64,000 bases of DNA from Stomorhina lunata. Its lineage: Eukaryota > Arthropoda > Insecta > Diptera > Rhiniidae. The notes beneath the pieces were generated by a model, which was given only the letters and a program-made list of their open reading frames with translations, was not told the DNA's origin and did no database searches. The DNA lies in the NCBI GenBank assembly GCA_933228675.1, contig OW121740.1, forward strand, positions 57,165,000-57,228,999, given 5' to 3'. A program made the translations under genes and the position numbers. This document shows, piece by piece, positions 35,114 through 46,719 of this stretch (within the stretch, counting starts at the first letter, position 1; each line of letters opens with the position of its first letter).

Positions 35114-35528
35114 AATGAACTGCGAAAAAAAGTTCGTGAAAATATAATTAAAACTTTTCAAAAAAATCCGTCATGGACTTTTAAAAAAATAGCTAAAAAT
35201 TTGAAAGTTGACCCTCGAACGGTTTCTAATGCCATCAGACGGTATAAGGAAAACCTGAGCATAGAAAGAAAACCTGGATCAGGGAGGAAAAAAGGTCCTA
35301 CAGATATTGGTAAGGCAAAAGAAGTCGAGCGACTCTTTCAAAGAGCGCCTAACACTTCTTTAAGAAAAGCAGCTCGTACGGTGAAATGTTCTACGAATTT
35401 TGCACATAGAGTCAAAGCTTATGCTGGACTGAAGACATACAAAGTCCAAAGGTTCCAGATCGCAATGCTATAAAGAACTTAGAAGCAAAAAAACGAGCGA
35501 AAAAATTGAAGTCTGATTTTATAAAAAA
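35114..35528 (+). pseudogene. DD37E transposase, N-terminal DNA-binding part, copy 1
   Basis: From ATG at 35,114 the frame is broken early by a missing A in a poly-A run. It recovers as NPSWTFKKIAKNLKVDPRTV, then SNAIRRYKENLSIERKPGSG and RKKG, a helix-turn-helix with the GRKK hinge that ends the first paired-type subdomain. It continues through LRKAARTVKCSTNFAHRVKA to about 35,470, where a 1-nt loss (KVQ-RFQ instead of KVQKVPDRN in copy 2) shifts frame. Such domains bind transposon inverted repeats. The gene is then cut at 35,528 by the DINE-like insert. Confidence 0.85.
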
Positions 35529-36282
35529 CAAGTAAGAAAGTGCTATAGTCGGTCCACCCCGACCATAAGATACCCTTCACCATTAAGGTCAAACGTGTTC
35601 TTTTTCCTGTATAAAGACAAATATTTGCTAAATTTTGCCATCACACAAACATATTCTCAAAACTTATACATTTAAGTTGTTTCCGTCATTTGGACTTATA
35701 TGAGAGCTAGGGTCAAATGTGGACCGATTATCCCGAAATTTGGTGAATTGATTACAGTTGTTACAAAAATTATGTGTGCAAAAAATAAACATAAAATTCT
35801 CATTATCTTTGGATTTACGAGCGTTTTAGTGAATTTTGTCCCATTTAGTGCGTTTTGAGAAAATAGTTTGTATGGGAGCTATAGTCAAATGTGGACCAAT
35901 TTGGTACAGTGATTTAAGTCTACATAAGCAGTATTTGTTTCAAATTTCGTGAAAAAATATTGATATTTGTGGCCAATATATCAATTTTGGGAAGTGGACC
36001 GATTTTGACGAATTTCAATAGCCATGGTCCCATTATCAAAAGAATGATCTGTGCGAAATTTCATCAAATTATCTTTGGAATTGCGACCTGTAGTTTGATT
36101 ACAAGGTTAACATGGGGGTCCAGCCAGCCAGCCGGCCAGCCAGACGGACGGACGGACATCGCTAAATCGACTTAGAAAGTGATTCTAAGCTTATTGGTAT
36201 ACTAAAAGACAAATATTTCTATGCGTTACATACATCAGCACATACTTATAATACCCTTTCCACCTATGGTGGTGAAGGGTAT
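35529..36282 (+). mobile_element. DINE-like element nested exactly in the transposase gene
   Basis: Starts CAAGTAAGAAAGTGCTATAG and ends GGTGGTGAAGGGTAT. Copy 2 of the host gene reads TAT-A9-TACACC; here TAT-A6 precedes and A3-TACACC follows, so the insertion neither duplicated nor lost a base. Insertion between A and A (T^T on the other strand) without target duplication is the Helentron hallmark. Its GGACGGACGGAC tract is at 36,142-36,157. The A-run allows the junction to slide, so the boundary is exact only as far as that. Confidence 0.9.
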
Positions 36283-36879
36283 AAATACACCTGTTGTGTG
36301 ATGGATGATGAAACATACGTACTGGCAGACTTTTCTCAACTTCCTGGTCAATATTTTTATGTTGCTGATAAACGGGGCAATGTTCGGCAAGAGTTTCACA
36401 CAAAAAAACAAACAAAATTCCCTAAGAAGTTTCTCGTGTGGCAAGCTATTTGCAGCTGTGGCAAAAGAAGTGAAGTATTTGTGGCATCTGGCACAATAAA
36501 CACAGAAATTTATATAAAGGAGTGCCTACAAAAACGGTTGTTACCCTTTTTAAGAGAGCACAGAGTGCCTACATTTTTTTGACCCGATTTGGCATCATGC
36601 CATTATGGAAAAAAGGCACTTGAGTGGTACTCAAAGAATAATGTCATTTTTGTACCACGAGAGGCAAATCCACCAAACTGTCCAGAACTTCGGCCTGTGG
36701 AAAGGTATTGGGCTCTGGTAAAAAAGGAATTGAAGAACACAGGAAAGATTTCCAAGAACATGTCCGATTTTAAGCGCAGGTGGAACACATGCTCCAAAAA
36801 GGTATCAGAAGCAACTGTAAAATCTTTAATGGGAGGGTTTCCAAAAAAAGTCAATAATTTTGCAAAACCCGAGTACTAA
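36283..36879 (+). pseudogene. DD37E transposase, catalytic part, copy 1
   Basis: After the insert the frame holds CVMDDETYVLADFSQLPGQ (first catalytic Asp), KFPKKFLVWQAICSCGKRSE and TINTEIYIKECLQKRLLPFL. A 1-nt loss in a T-run at about 36,578 shifts frame, then PDLASCHYGKKALEWYSKNN (second Asp) and NPPNCPELRPVERYWALVKK (Glu). There are 37 residues between that Asp and Glu by my count, hence DD37E. It ends FAKPEY-stop at 36,879. DD37E elements are known from mosquitoes and other insects. Confidence 0.9.
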
Positions 36880-37266
36880 GTAAACATTTTAATGCTAAAT
36901 GATTTTGTATGATATGTCATTATATTTGCGTATTTTGTAGAGTTTTTATATTAAAAGGTTTGATTTTTATTTAAGAAAATCCAACTACAAATTTTATTTA
37001 GAGCACTCTTTAGGTAGTAAAGTTGGCTGCAAATTAATTTTTATTATTTTTAAAATTTAAATTAAAAAAAATGGATGTAAGCATAGTGTAATAATGAAAG
37101 TGATATCAAGAGCCCAGCTGATGAATTCGCCTGGAAATTTAACGAACAAAAATTTGACAAAATGCAAGCAAACCTACAAAAACAACATGGGGTTTCATTT
37201 TGTCATGTTGTATTTGTTGTATTCTTACCACCACCTGTAATGAATTCGCCTTGGATGTAAGTAACT

Positions 37267-38020
37267 ATATATCGAGGGTTTATATTCAAAAAGTGCTATC
37301 TACAAATTCACAATTTTACAGGAGAGGGAAAAAACTGTTTTTGTCATTAACTATAAGAGAAATAAATAAACTTTGTTTTACAATACCATACAAATCGGGG
37401 CTAAGATCTTGTACAAATTAAGTTTTTTTATTAACTCCTTATACTTTCGGTTCTATAGTATATAGCACTTTTTACGAGTTAAAATTTTATCGTTTCAAGT
37501 ACTAAAGCAAGTAGATAGCATTATTTTAACAAGAAAAAAATAAAATATAACGAAAATTGAAGCTTTTATCAAAATATCACGAATTTTAATTAAAATAACA
37601 AGTTTTTTGAATAAAACAAGATTTATTATAAATATGTCAATAGAATTTAATGTATTCTCTTTCTTACATGACGTTTATTTACAATCCGTTAAGGTCAAAG
37701 GCCGAGTATATTTTAGAAACCCATGATTACAGTACGTTGCAGGGAATTCTGGTCCATTTTGTTGGTTTATCACAAATTACAATGTATATTTTATAACAAT
37801 TGTTATTATTTCCACAAATATTTTTAATGTAGATAGCACTATTTTTTGATTATGTGTAGATAGCACAAACACAATTTACAAAAAAAAATGTTTTTAAATT
37901 ATTTTTCTTCCTTAAAATTTATATAACATATGACAAATAAGCCAAGGAACACGTTTCCATTAAAAACCATTTTGGTCAAAAATGTAGATAGCACTTTTTG
38001 AATATAAAGCGTCGATATAT
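37267..38020. mobile_element. 754-bp TIR element with GTAGATAGCA repeats
   Basis: 37-bp inverted ends (37,267-37,303 and 37,984-38,020) beginning ATATATCGA and ending AAAAAGTGCTATCTAC differ at two positions. Variants of GTAGATAGCA recur inside at about 37,509, 37,831 and 37,853, some in direct and some in inverted orientation. No ORF. The palindromic TATA at the ends hides the target duplication. Confidence 0.75.
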
Positions 38021-39029
38021 TTTTTATAATTATAAAATGTAGTTTCAAATTATTGATTTATTTTATTTCAAATGTCACTGCTGACAAAGCGTTGATGTTC
38101 TTGATTTAGGTTTGCCACTTTTGCGTTAACGCTAGGCATAAAATAACCAAACCCATAACGCCCTTATTTAGGCTGGTCTGTTAGTATTTAAAAATCAACC
38201 TGCAATTTTAAAAATCTGGCAACCTCTAGTAAAAAATATATATTTAAAGATATTCATTCAACTTAACTACCATATGAGAGAGATTCTTTGTAAATAAGTT
38301 TGTATTAATGTTTGTTGTATTGTCTGGAGATACTTTTTGATTCATTGTTTGATTTGATTGATTGGATTTAGGTATTTATGTTATTAATTTCTTCTTATTT
38401 GTTTTTAACCAAATATCAATGAATGAATGAATGAACGATTGTGTGTCAGTATATTTTTCTGAATGAATTTAAGATTTTTTTTTAGAAAACAAGACAAAAC
38501 ATACAATGAGATTTAAACTACACACTATACTCGTATATGAAGAATTTGTTGTTACCAATTTTAATAACTAAATTGAAAATTCATGCATCCATCGATTTAT
38601 AATGTTTATGGCACTCTACATCTAGTGGAATAATTGTAGGCTTATGAGTAGGTAAGGTTAGTGTATGTCAGTTTGTCTGGCTTAGTTAGATTATAAAGTG
38701 CAAAGTACAAAAATGTCTTTAAAAAGCTCTTAATTCAGCCGTCAGCCCCATCGCCTAGGTCACAAAAGAAATAATAGTCCACAGTTAAATAGCCGGCTTG
38801 TGCAAGAGACGACACACGATGGGCCGAAATGAATAGTTAACAGGAATAAATTCATAACTTTATAAATATTTCTAAAATTTTCACCGTGTTTTATTGCATT
38901 TCCGACGCTTAATGCTGGCTATTACATTTTCTGATATTTAAAGTGGGAGTAACCCCGCTCATATAAAAAACTATTTCATGGTATATCAGACCCACTATTT
39001 TAACTGGGATAATCAAGGCTTAAGTCTAG
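38021..39029. other. no recognisable feature
   Basis: AT-rich; ATGAATGAATGAATGA near 38,410 is a short tetranucleotide run. No coding evidence. Confidence 0.4.
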
Positions 39030-39073
39030 TTCAGCTGAACTGCACCGATCCTAAAAATGTTTATAGCCCATAA
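39030..39073 (+). repeat. left half of a repeat split by the piggyBac-like element
   Basis: AGTCTAGTTCAGCTGAACTG CACCGAT...TTATAGCCCATAA joins across the insert to ATAAAGAACTTTTAATTTTA AGAATAATAGTGTAAA (42,256-42,295). The joined text matches the uninterrupted repeat at about 42,627-42,710, which gives the empty site. Confidence 0.7.
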
Positions 39074-39296
39074 CCCTTTCCGACCTATGGTCAATCTAAG
39101 GGACAGATTTATCTAAATTATTGAATTCTGTAACTTTTATATACATAAAACATTTTAAATTATTAAGTTTAGTCACTAAGACTCTTTATCCTTGTTTTTC
39201 AGGACACGCACAATTGTTGGAGTCAGGATTAGTTTTTAAATAAAAAAATTGATCTTTTAGAAAAAATATTATATATTTTTAGTTTTTATTGTGGTA

Positions 39297-40273
39297 TTAA
39301 ATCAAACAATTTAGGTTTTTACGTATAGTTATGTACGTTACATGTTGAACAATAAGTTTGCGTTCTTGATTTGCATCCTTCAAGTCGGCAGCTTCTTGCT
39401 GATGACAAATCATGTTCAAGAGGCCAGTGTTTGTATACAACAAGTCTATTTTCTTCGCATTGTTGTTCGGATGGACGACATTTTTTGGCGGCATTTAGGG
39501 GTTCTTTATCCCCATCTTCAGTTTCATAGGCAATATTTCTTTTTTATCTAAAACTATTAATTGTTTAGATAATGTCATTTTAAAACTTAGAGAGTCATGA
39601 GTATTTTTTCGTAGCCGGAAATTCATTTTTCAATGATCTCTGTAATGCATCCATGTATTGAAGCACATAAGGTTAATAAACTGGATAAGATAAAAACTTT
39701 TAAAGTCCATTTTCGAGTCTGAAAAAATACCGTTATAATTCCATTAGTTGATCGCAAATATCAACGCCGCCTTACACTTACTGTATTCCCTGACTATTCT
39801 AGAAGCTGAAAATTCAACATATCTTTTAGTTTTTTCCCAGCGTTTGACTTGTTCAATTGGGACACATCCATATGCTGATGAAGCAAGAACTACATACAGA
39901 CTTTGAATCCTATCATTGCACAACAAAAGTTTTGTCTTCAATATGACAGAATTCCTCCATATTACCCCTCTTTATATGCTTCTTTTTCGTGAAATGTACA
40001 TTTTTTATTCTGTTTCTCGTTATCAGGAGCGATTCTACGATTCAAGGGTGCTTGTAGTGGCATTGTCGTGTAATAACAGTTTGGAATCTTCAGGAAGTGT
40101 TTCAGCCAAACGTAAAACAAAGCTTGATCCTTAGCGCCTAAATTCAGGCATGGAAGTGGTGTAGTCTTGTCCTGGTAAATCTCAAAATCTAAGACCAGTT
40201 CCTCAGATATAGTTAAAACTTTGTTTTTTAATCTCACACCTCTAGGCTTATTTGGTTTGTGCTTCTGCTGCAC
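39297..40273 (-). pseudogene. piggyBac-like (PGBD-type) transposase remnant
   Basis: Minus strand, from 40,273 down: KHKPNKPRGVRLKNKVLTIS, then LVLDFEIYQDKTTPLPCLNL, the family KPxKWGxK...YDFExYxGKxxx block, then PNCYY (DNF-loop region altered). Frame 39,941-39,744 gives VVLASSAYGCVPIEQVKRW and VEFSASRIVREYSK, matching the family VxxxSSxxGxxPxxxVKRW...PxxVxxYNKxMGGVD block. Frame 39,494-39,297 is a probable C-terminal remnant. piggyBac enzymes use a DDD catalytic triad; I cannot place the three Asp reliably. Multiple frameshifts. Confidence 0.75.
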
Positions 40274-40627
40274 AAGAGCTCACTGAGTCTTAAATGATGT
40301 TCTTCTCCATTACGACGATTGTCAGTTTAACTTACATCTGGTGGTCGATAATGGAGCATTTAACTCTTCATTATCGCATTCCTGGTGTAGTTAATCATTT
40401 TTCACAATGGTTACTTTCCAAGTTGCATCCAGGCACTCATCATCGCTACTAAAATCTTCCAAATCTGAATTTTAAGTTCGGCTAAGATATCGTCTTCAAT
40501 TAGTCCACCTGTGAAAAAGGACAAAAAAAGTCCAAAATATTTTTATAATATAGTCCATACACGCACAATTGTGGCACTTTCAGTAATTTTGACGCAAAAA
40601 TATAAAAAATCACAAAATAACTAATAA

Positions 40628-41935
40628 CCCAGCAAAACTTTGGTAATGGCAAGTACTCTGATAACTGGTTACCTTGTAACGACTACAACATACCATCCGA
40701 ATAAATAATAAGTTATTACAGAAGTACTTATTTGTAATTAAGATGGTAATTAAAACTGAATGGCCCCGGTTCAAATCCCACCAAGGGCAACAATTTTTTT
40801 TTAGTTTTTTTTTTTATTAAAAGAGTATTTTTTAATGATTTTTGAATTTTAAGAACTTAAATATTATCTTCTGTAAAAAAAATTTGTAAAACTAACTCAC
40901 GATAATGAAAAATACCATCATGAGTCAATTTTGATTATCTAGGGGATGTTGAATACCAAACACGATTCTAATTGGTCTTAACTTGGTAAGCCCAACTTAT
41001 CTGGGTCATCCTCTCATCATCTCAACTGTGGACACACACCTCCTCATGGTGTCACCCGGGGAGCTAGTTTAACACCCATTAATATTGTGAGTTAACATGT
41101 TCCGAGAGTTGTCCCATAAGATCGATAAAAATGGGTTAGGATTAAGGGCTAGTAACCCTCTCTTGAAAAAAAAATACAATGAAGAGGATAAAATTAGAAT
41201 TGAAATGTCCCACTACCTAATTTTAGAGGAGGATGTCCGAAACTTCGATAGAAAGACCAAGTAGAGGAACATTTTTCAAAGCTTGGCCTATAAAATTGGA
41301 GAATATTCGCACAAGATCGAAATCCATGGAATTCTAAAATATGCTCGGACTTTGACCTTAACAGATTGTAACATTTAAGTAAGTAAGAGTCAATCTTATG
41401 TAAAAACTTATACAAAAAAGAAGATTTAAATTGTTTAAGTTTTAAAATAATTTAAAAAAAGTTTTAAAATAATTACAAAAAATCGTATAAAAATATTTTT
41501 CCAAAAATTACAACAAAGCAAAAAAAAGCAGGGAAAAACAAAGTTATTTTCACATGATTTTGAATCTAAAAATAAAAATTGTTTATATTAGTTATAAGCT
41601 GCTAAGTTTTCAACATATGAAGTAGCTCAGTGGAAGAGTCTCTGCCTAGCAGTCGGAGGGTCTGGGTTCGAGCCCCCATGGGACCATAAAAAAAATTTTG
41701 TATTTCGTTTAAAAATATATGTTTTTAATAAAACAACAACAAAAAAGTTGTTGCTGTTGTTGTTGTTGTTTTCAAATTGCTTACCCAAGTCATTAATTTT
41801 GTGCAATTGGTAAGTACTTGCCTCCAATGACATCCCCATGTTAATGTAATGACTTAAACAGCGAATGAGTAAGTAGTTCGTGTTCAATAGTTTAACTGTT
41901 TAACTCATTATTTGGTAATGAAAAGTTTTACTGGG
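40628..41935. mobile_element. CCCAG/CTGGG-ended element, copy B, nested in the piggyBac-like element
   Basis: Nearly the same as 14,039-15,329 from end to end and in the same orientation, differing by scattered substitutions, small indels and an insertion near 40,985 (TTGGTAAGCCCAACTTATCT). Flanks are unrelated to those of copy A, so it moved independently. It separates the piggyBac transposase remnant from that element's right end. Confidence 0.8.
41619..41686 (+). other. tRNA-like segment inside the CCCAG element (copy B)
   Basis: Identical A-box and B-box strings to 15,013-15,080, differing only at the last bases (GGGACCAT versus GGGATCAT). The same reservations apply: promoter boxes intact, acceptor stem not. 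Confidence 0.55.
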
Positions 41936-42344
41936 AAGTTGTACTTTGCACAAAATATGTATTATTTTTTCTTATTAAAAACAATAGCTTGGTAAAAGAT
42001 TCCGCAATTTAAATAATTAAAATGTATATGCAAACTTACCCTTTCGATGCATTCTTACATCTGCAAAAAGTACACTACTGAAGCTACGAAATTAGCAAGA
42101 AAATATATAAAGAAATAATGGTTCTTTACAAAGATCAACGAAAAAAGATCATACAAAATAGTGTTTTTCCGGTCTTATCGCATAATTTCAAATATTAGAG
42201 AAATTATAGTGATTTAAACTTACCCGCACAATTGTCCGTATACGGTCGGAAAGGGATAAAGAACTTTTAATTTTAAGAATAATAGTGTAAATTTTTTTTT
42301 TTTTATCGGAAATTTTTTATTTGGGAGATATAGTGCTTTAAAGT

Positions 42345-43340
42345 TCCGAAATACAAATCGATATATCTCACTTATTTTGGTACCGATAGTTGCAATATGT
42401 ATATCACATGAAAGTGGTCCGAAATATCTTTCAGATGAGATATCTCAATCGGCTTTCTATTAATCCATTAACTCGAAAACTAACCGATATGACGTAAACC
42501 AATCTTATATATCCGTAAGTAGCAAACCTTTTCAACTTTCATTTGGAATCAATAGTGAGCCAAAGTCTTTAAATATAACGGAGATATCGAGGGTTAAAGT
42601 TGATTTTTTGTATCTTTCAGTTCCAAAGTCTAGTTTAACTGAACTGCACCGATTTTAGTAATTTTTATGGCCCATAATAAACTTTTAAATTTAAGAATAA
42701 TAGTGTAAAATGAAATAAAATATGAAAAATTATTTCAAAAAAATCGCGCTATTTTTTTGAAATAATTTTTCGCTTGCGGCGCTTTCAACATTTTTATTAA
42801 TACTCCTGCGGAGCTTCCTTCATTTTTATTTTATCATTAAAAACTAATGTCAAATAACAATTCATATTGAAAAATTATTTCCAAAAAATCGCTTGCAAAA
42901 ATTTTTTACACTACTATCTGAAAATTAAAAGTTTTTCATGGGCCATAAAAATGATTAAAATCGGTGCAGTTCAGTTAAACTAGACTTTAAAACTGAAAGA
43001 TTAAAAATAAAAATCAAATTTAAGCCTCAATATTTTTGTTATCTTTAAATATTTTGGCTGACTATTAGTACCAAATGAAAGCTTAAAAGGTTGACTGCTT
43101 ATTTCTGTATATCATTGGTTTATGTCATATCGATTAGTTTTTGAGATATGGGCATTTTTGTACAAAAACCAAGGGTAAAATTTAACATGTTTCTCTATAA
43201 CTCCTTAATGGGTTAATTAAAAATCGATTGGCATACCTCTTCTGAAAAATATTTCGGAGCACTTTTACATGATATACATAATGTCACTATCGGTGGAAAA
43301 ATAAGAGAGAAATATCGATTAATATTTCAGAAGTAGGAAT
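42345..43340. mobile_element. foldback element, ~400-bp imperfect arms
   Basis: The left arm (to about 42,745) includes AATCGATATATCTC, ACCGATAGTTGCAATATGTA, TGGTCCGAAATATCTTTCAG, CCGATATGACGTAAACCAAT and TTTAACTGAACTGCACCGAT. The right arm (about 42,895-43,340) holds their complements in reverse order. The centre (42,745-42,895) is a smaller hairpin around TTATTTCAAAAAAATCGC and AAGCGCC-rich DNA. Non-coding. The piggyBac-like element upstream landed in a partial copy of the same repeat. Confidence 0.7.
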
Positions 43341-43470
43341 GGTAATACGAAGGCGAGAATAGATAACGAACTGATATTATTCACTTGCATTTCAAACGAG
43401 TTGTGGCGCTTTTAGAACACAAAGTTTAATTTTTTCATTTTATGACAATTTTTGCAACTTGGTTATATAT

Positions 43471-44884
43471 GAGGGGCTTGGAGCACAAGGGATCTAAGTG
43501 ACTTTTTTCTAATAATGTGAAATGAAAGGTTAAAGTTAAATTGCAATAAAAAATGTTGGATGCTGTGTGGATTATTATTTTTTAATAAGTAGAGATCTTG
43601 AGATATATTTTTAACTGATTATTTAAAAAAATTCCATATTCTGCATTTGCAAATATCCAAAAATTACTCTTGAAGTAAGCACCTAGCACTTATTCCCCTT
43701 GTGCTCCAACTTTTTTTTAATTTTTAAATAATTTTACTTGTACCCCAAAATAATGTTATATGTTATATGTAACGTCTTAAAAGAAAACAACAAGGATTTA
43801 ATTTTTAAAACAATATTTTATTAAGAAACGTATTTAAGGTTGCTTTGTTAGATTTTTTAGTCTCTGCTTCAAGCACGTAGTTCATGTGAAAAATTAATTT
43901 TAAAAAATTGTTGGAGCACAAGGGATCTAAGTGAATTGTTTCTAATAATGTGAAATGAGAGGTTAAAGTTAAATTGGAACAAAAAACTTTTGATGCTGTG
44001 TGGATTATTATTTTTTAATGAGTAGAGATGCTGAGATATATTTTTAATTGATTAATTAACAAAATACCACATTCTGCATTTGCAAATACCCAAAAATTAC
44101 TCTTGAAATAAGCAACTAGCACTTATTCCCCTTGTGCTCCAACTTTTTTTTAATTTCTAAATAATCTTACTTGTACCACAAACGAATGTAATATCCTGTA
44201 AGTAACTTCTTTCATGAAAACAGGAAGGATAAAATTTTTAAAACAACATTTTATTAAGAAAAGCTTTAAGGCTGCTTTGTTAAATTTTTTAGTCGTTATA
44301 ATCAGATTCCATTACATCATCGGGCTCAACTTCATCCTCACTTTGGAATAAAATGAATAAATTTTCAACATGTTTAAAATTTCCATGAATAGTTATGTCT
44401 ACACTAAAGCTCACTGAAAGATCTATACCACGTTTAAATATTATGACGATCGGCTCAGCAGTTACCGCTCAATTGACCAATATGTAGAACTTTGGCGCCA
44501 TCTATCGAACGAAAATAGAACTCCACACAAACGCTGCTCACGTCATATATAATACACAGGTTTAATTAATTATCTTATACAAAGTCCAGGTAAATTTTAG
44601 CTCAAAACTTTTCTTTGACCCAAGTACATAGTCCATGTGAAACATTAATTTTAAAATTTTGTTGTAGCACAAGGGGTTCAAGTGCACATATACCTCTTGT
44701 GCTCCAACCAAAACAGGAATTTTAGTTGGCAAGTTTAGATATGGTCGCCATATCTCACTATTGGATGGCAATCTCACTTCCACATTTTATGCTCCAAATT
44801 TCCCTGTACTTCACGAACTAATTCCACATGCTAACTCAATTTTTTTAAAAAAGGCACTTAGGCCCCTTGTGCTCCAAGCCCCTC
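43471..44884. mobile_element. TIR element with internal ~433-bp tandem duplication
   Basis: Ends GAGGGGCTTGGAGCACAAGG and CCTTGTGCTCCAAGCCCCTC. The segment starting GGAGCACAAGGGATCTAAGT at 43,480 is repeated from 43,914, with the unit about 433 bp long (TAATAATGTGAAATGARAGG, GATGCTGTGTGGATTATTAT, CTAGCACTTATTCCCCTTGT). A third partial unit lies near 44,660-44,710. The box GGAGCACAAGGG occurs seven times in alternating orientation. Non-coding; ATATAT flanks obscure the target duplication. Confidence 0.75.
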
Positions 44885-45699
44885 ATATATCCTGGCTTTT
44901 TGAGCGTCTAGTATTACAAACATTTAATTCCAGTGATTCAACATATTCAGTTTAGGTAAAATGCTTAAACCTAAATCATTTTTCAAATAACTTCAAATAA
45001 GTAATTTCTGTAATTTTTCTGAAAAGTAATATAAATGTACCTTAGACTCAATTTTTTTTCTTTAATCCTAAACATCACTAAATGGTCTAACTTTTTCCTC
45101 CATATATTTAAGATTTTTGTTAAAAAAAACTTCAACTTCAACATTTACTAACAGGAATGATCTTTATTTTGTGCGGAAAACAACGATGTATGGCAATGTA
45201 AAATTAACTTTCAATAAGTTGTCGAAATCACCGAAAAATTGTAAGACTATATGTTGACAAAAAAAAAAACGAAACGAAAAATTTGTTACCTTTGGCGTTG
45301 CCGTACTTCTAAGATAACAACCAAAGTTATTAATTTTTTATGACACAATATAGCACAAGTACCGGTGATTATAACTGAGTTAGGGTTGACAGTCCAGCTG
45401 AAAGGTGAAGAATTTAAAGTTTTTGAATATTTTCAAAGAAAAACTATTTTTATGAAAAAGAACGCAATCAAAACTTTTGTAAAAGTGTATTTTTTTATAA
45501 ATAATTTATGCGTTGATTAATTGATTGATTGCATCAAGATATTTTGTAATAAAATTACCCTCTATAAAATTTCCCTATTGTTCATTGTACTTTAAGTAAA
45601 GGTCATAGGCAAAGTATATGCGCTTCAATCATGTGCGCATATTCTCCATACATAAAGCTCATTGTTCATTCAATGTCGATATTCATTGTTGAGGCAAAC
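44885..45699. other. no recognisable feature
   Basis: AT-rich; no motif-bearing ORF. Confidence 0.4.
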
Positions 45700-46090
45700 T
45701 GGTCCAAAAACTCAAAAACTCAAAAACTCCATTCCTCTGCCTCTAGTAGTATAAGCATTTTGTAGGGCGTAGTTTAAGTTCTAACAGAGAGGTCTTTATT
45801 TAAAAATCTGCCTTTTTATGATTCTACGTTTGATTTCGAAACCTATATCGTTATTTATGTTGATGGCGGTACCAAGGTAAACAAATTATTTTACAACCTC
45901 GTAGTTATAGTTCTTAACGATAACATGTGGTCCAATTCTTGAGGATTGCCTGCTTGTAGAAACCAACAGTTTTCTTTTGATTTATTGGGCCAATCTAATA
46001 AGCCCACCAAATACTTGAAAAGGCGTTAGTCATGATATCCCATGATATAAATGTCATCAACAAACGCGATATCGGTGCGGTTAATTACTG
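45700..46090 (-). pseudogene. reverse transcriptase fragment
   Basis: On the minus strand from 46,090: TVINRTDIAFVDDIYIMGYH (RT motif C, FVDD for YADD), a stop, then sequence downstream to about 45,735 ending in a frame that reads MLILLEAEEWSF, resembling the LxPVLLYGxExW block of RTE-type proteins. A (TA)n tract abuts its 5' side. Too short and shifted to assign a clade firmly. Confidence 0.55.
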
Positions 46091-46102
46091 TATTCACAAT
46101 TC

Positions 46103-46719
<617 letters not shown>

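Larger units (their letters stand above)
34960..37010 (+). mobile_element. DD37E Tc1/mariner-superfamily transposon, copy 1
   Basis: Ends AAGAGTGTTATAAA and complement of AAGAGTGCTCTAAA, with the same layout as 49,082-50,349. The transposase gene lies between about 35,114 and 36,879 and is split by a DINE-like insertion (35,529-36,282). Beyond the TA target, a 9-bp string TAGGTAGTA lies on both sides (34,951-34,959; 37,011-37,019). The ends and interior are close to copy 2, so both are relatively young, but both have broken genes. Confidence 0.85.
39074..42255 (-). mobile_element. piggyBac-like element flanked by ATAA
   Basis: Ends CCCTTTCCGACC and GGTCGGAAAGGG, flanked by ATAA (39,070-39,073; 42,256-42,259). 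A subterminal GCACAATTGT occurs near both ends (39,210; 42,226) and at 40,562. The body has a decayed minus-strand transposase (39,297-40,560) and a nested CCCAG element (40,628-41,935). piggyBac elements normally use TTAA. The uninterrupted sister site at 42,671-42,677 also reads CCCATAA, so ATAA is likely the original target and not a later mutation. Confidence 0.75.

Noticed and set aside
39180..39235. Acceptor-like TTGTTTTTCAG before an open stretch
   Set aside because: Lies inside the piggyBac-like element, and the following frame is short; no gene model.
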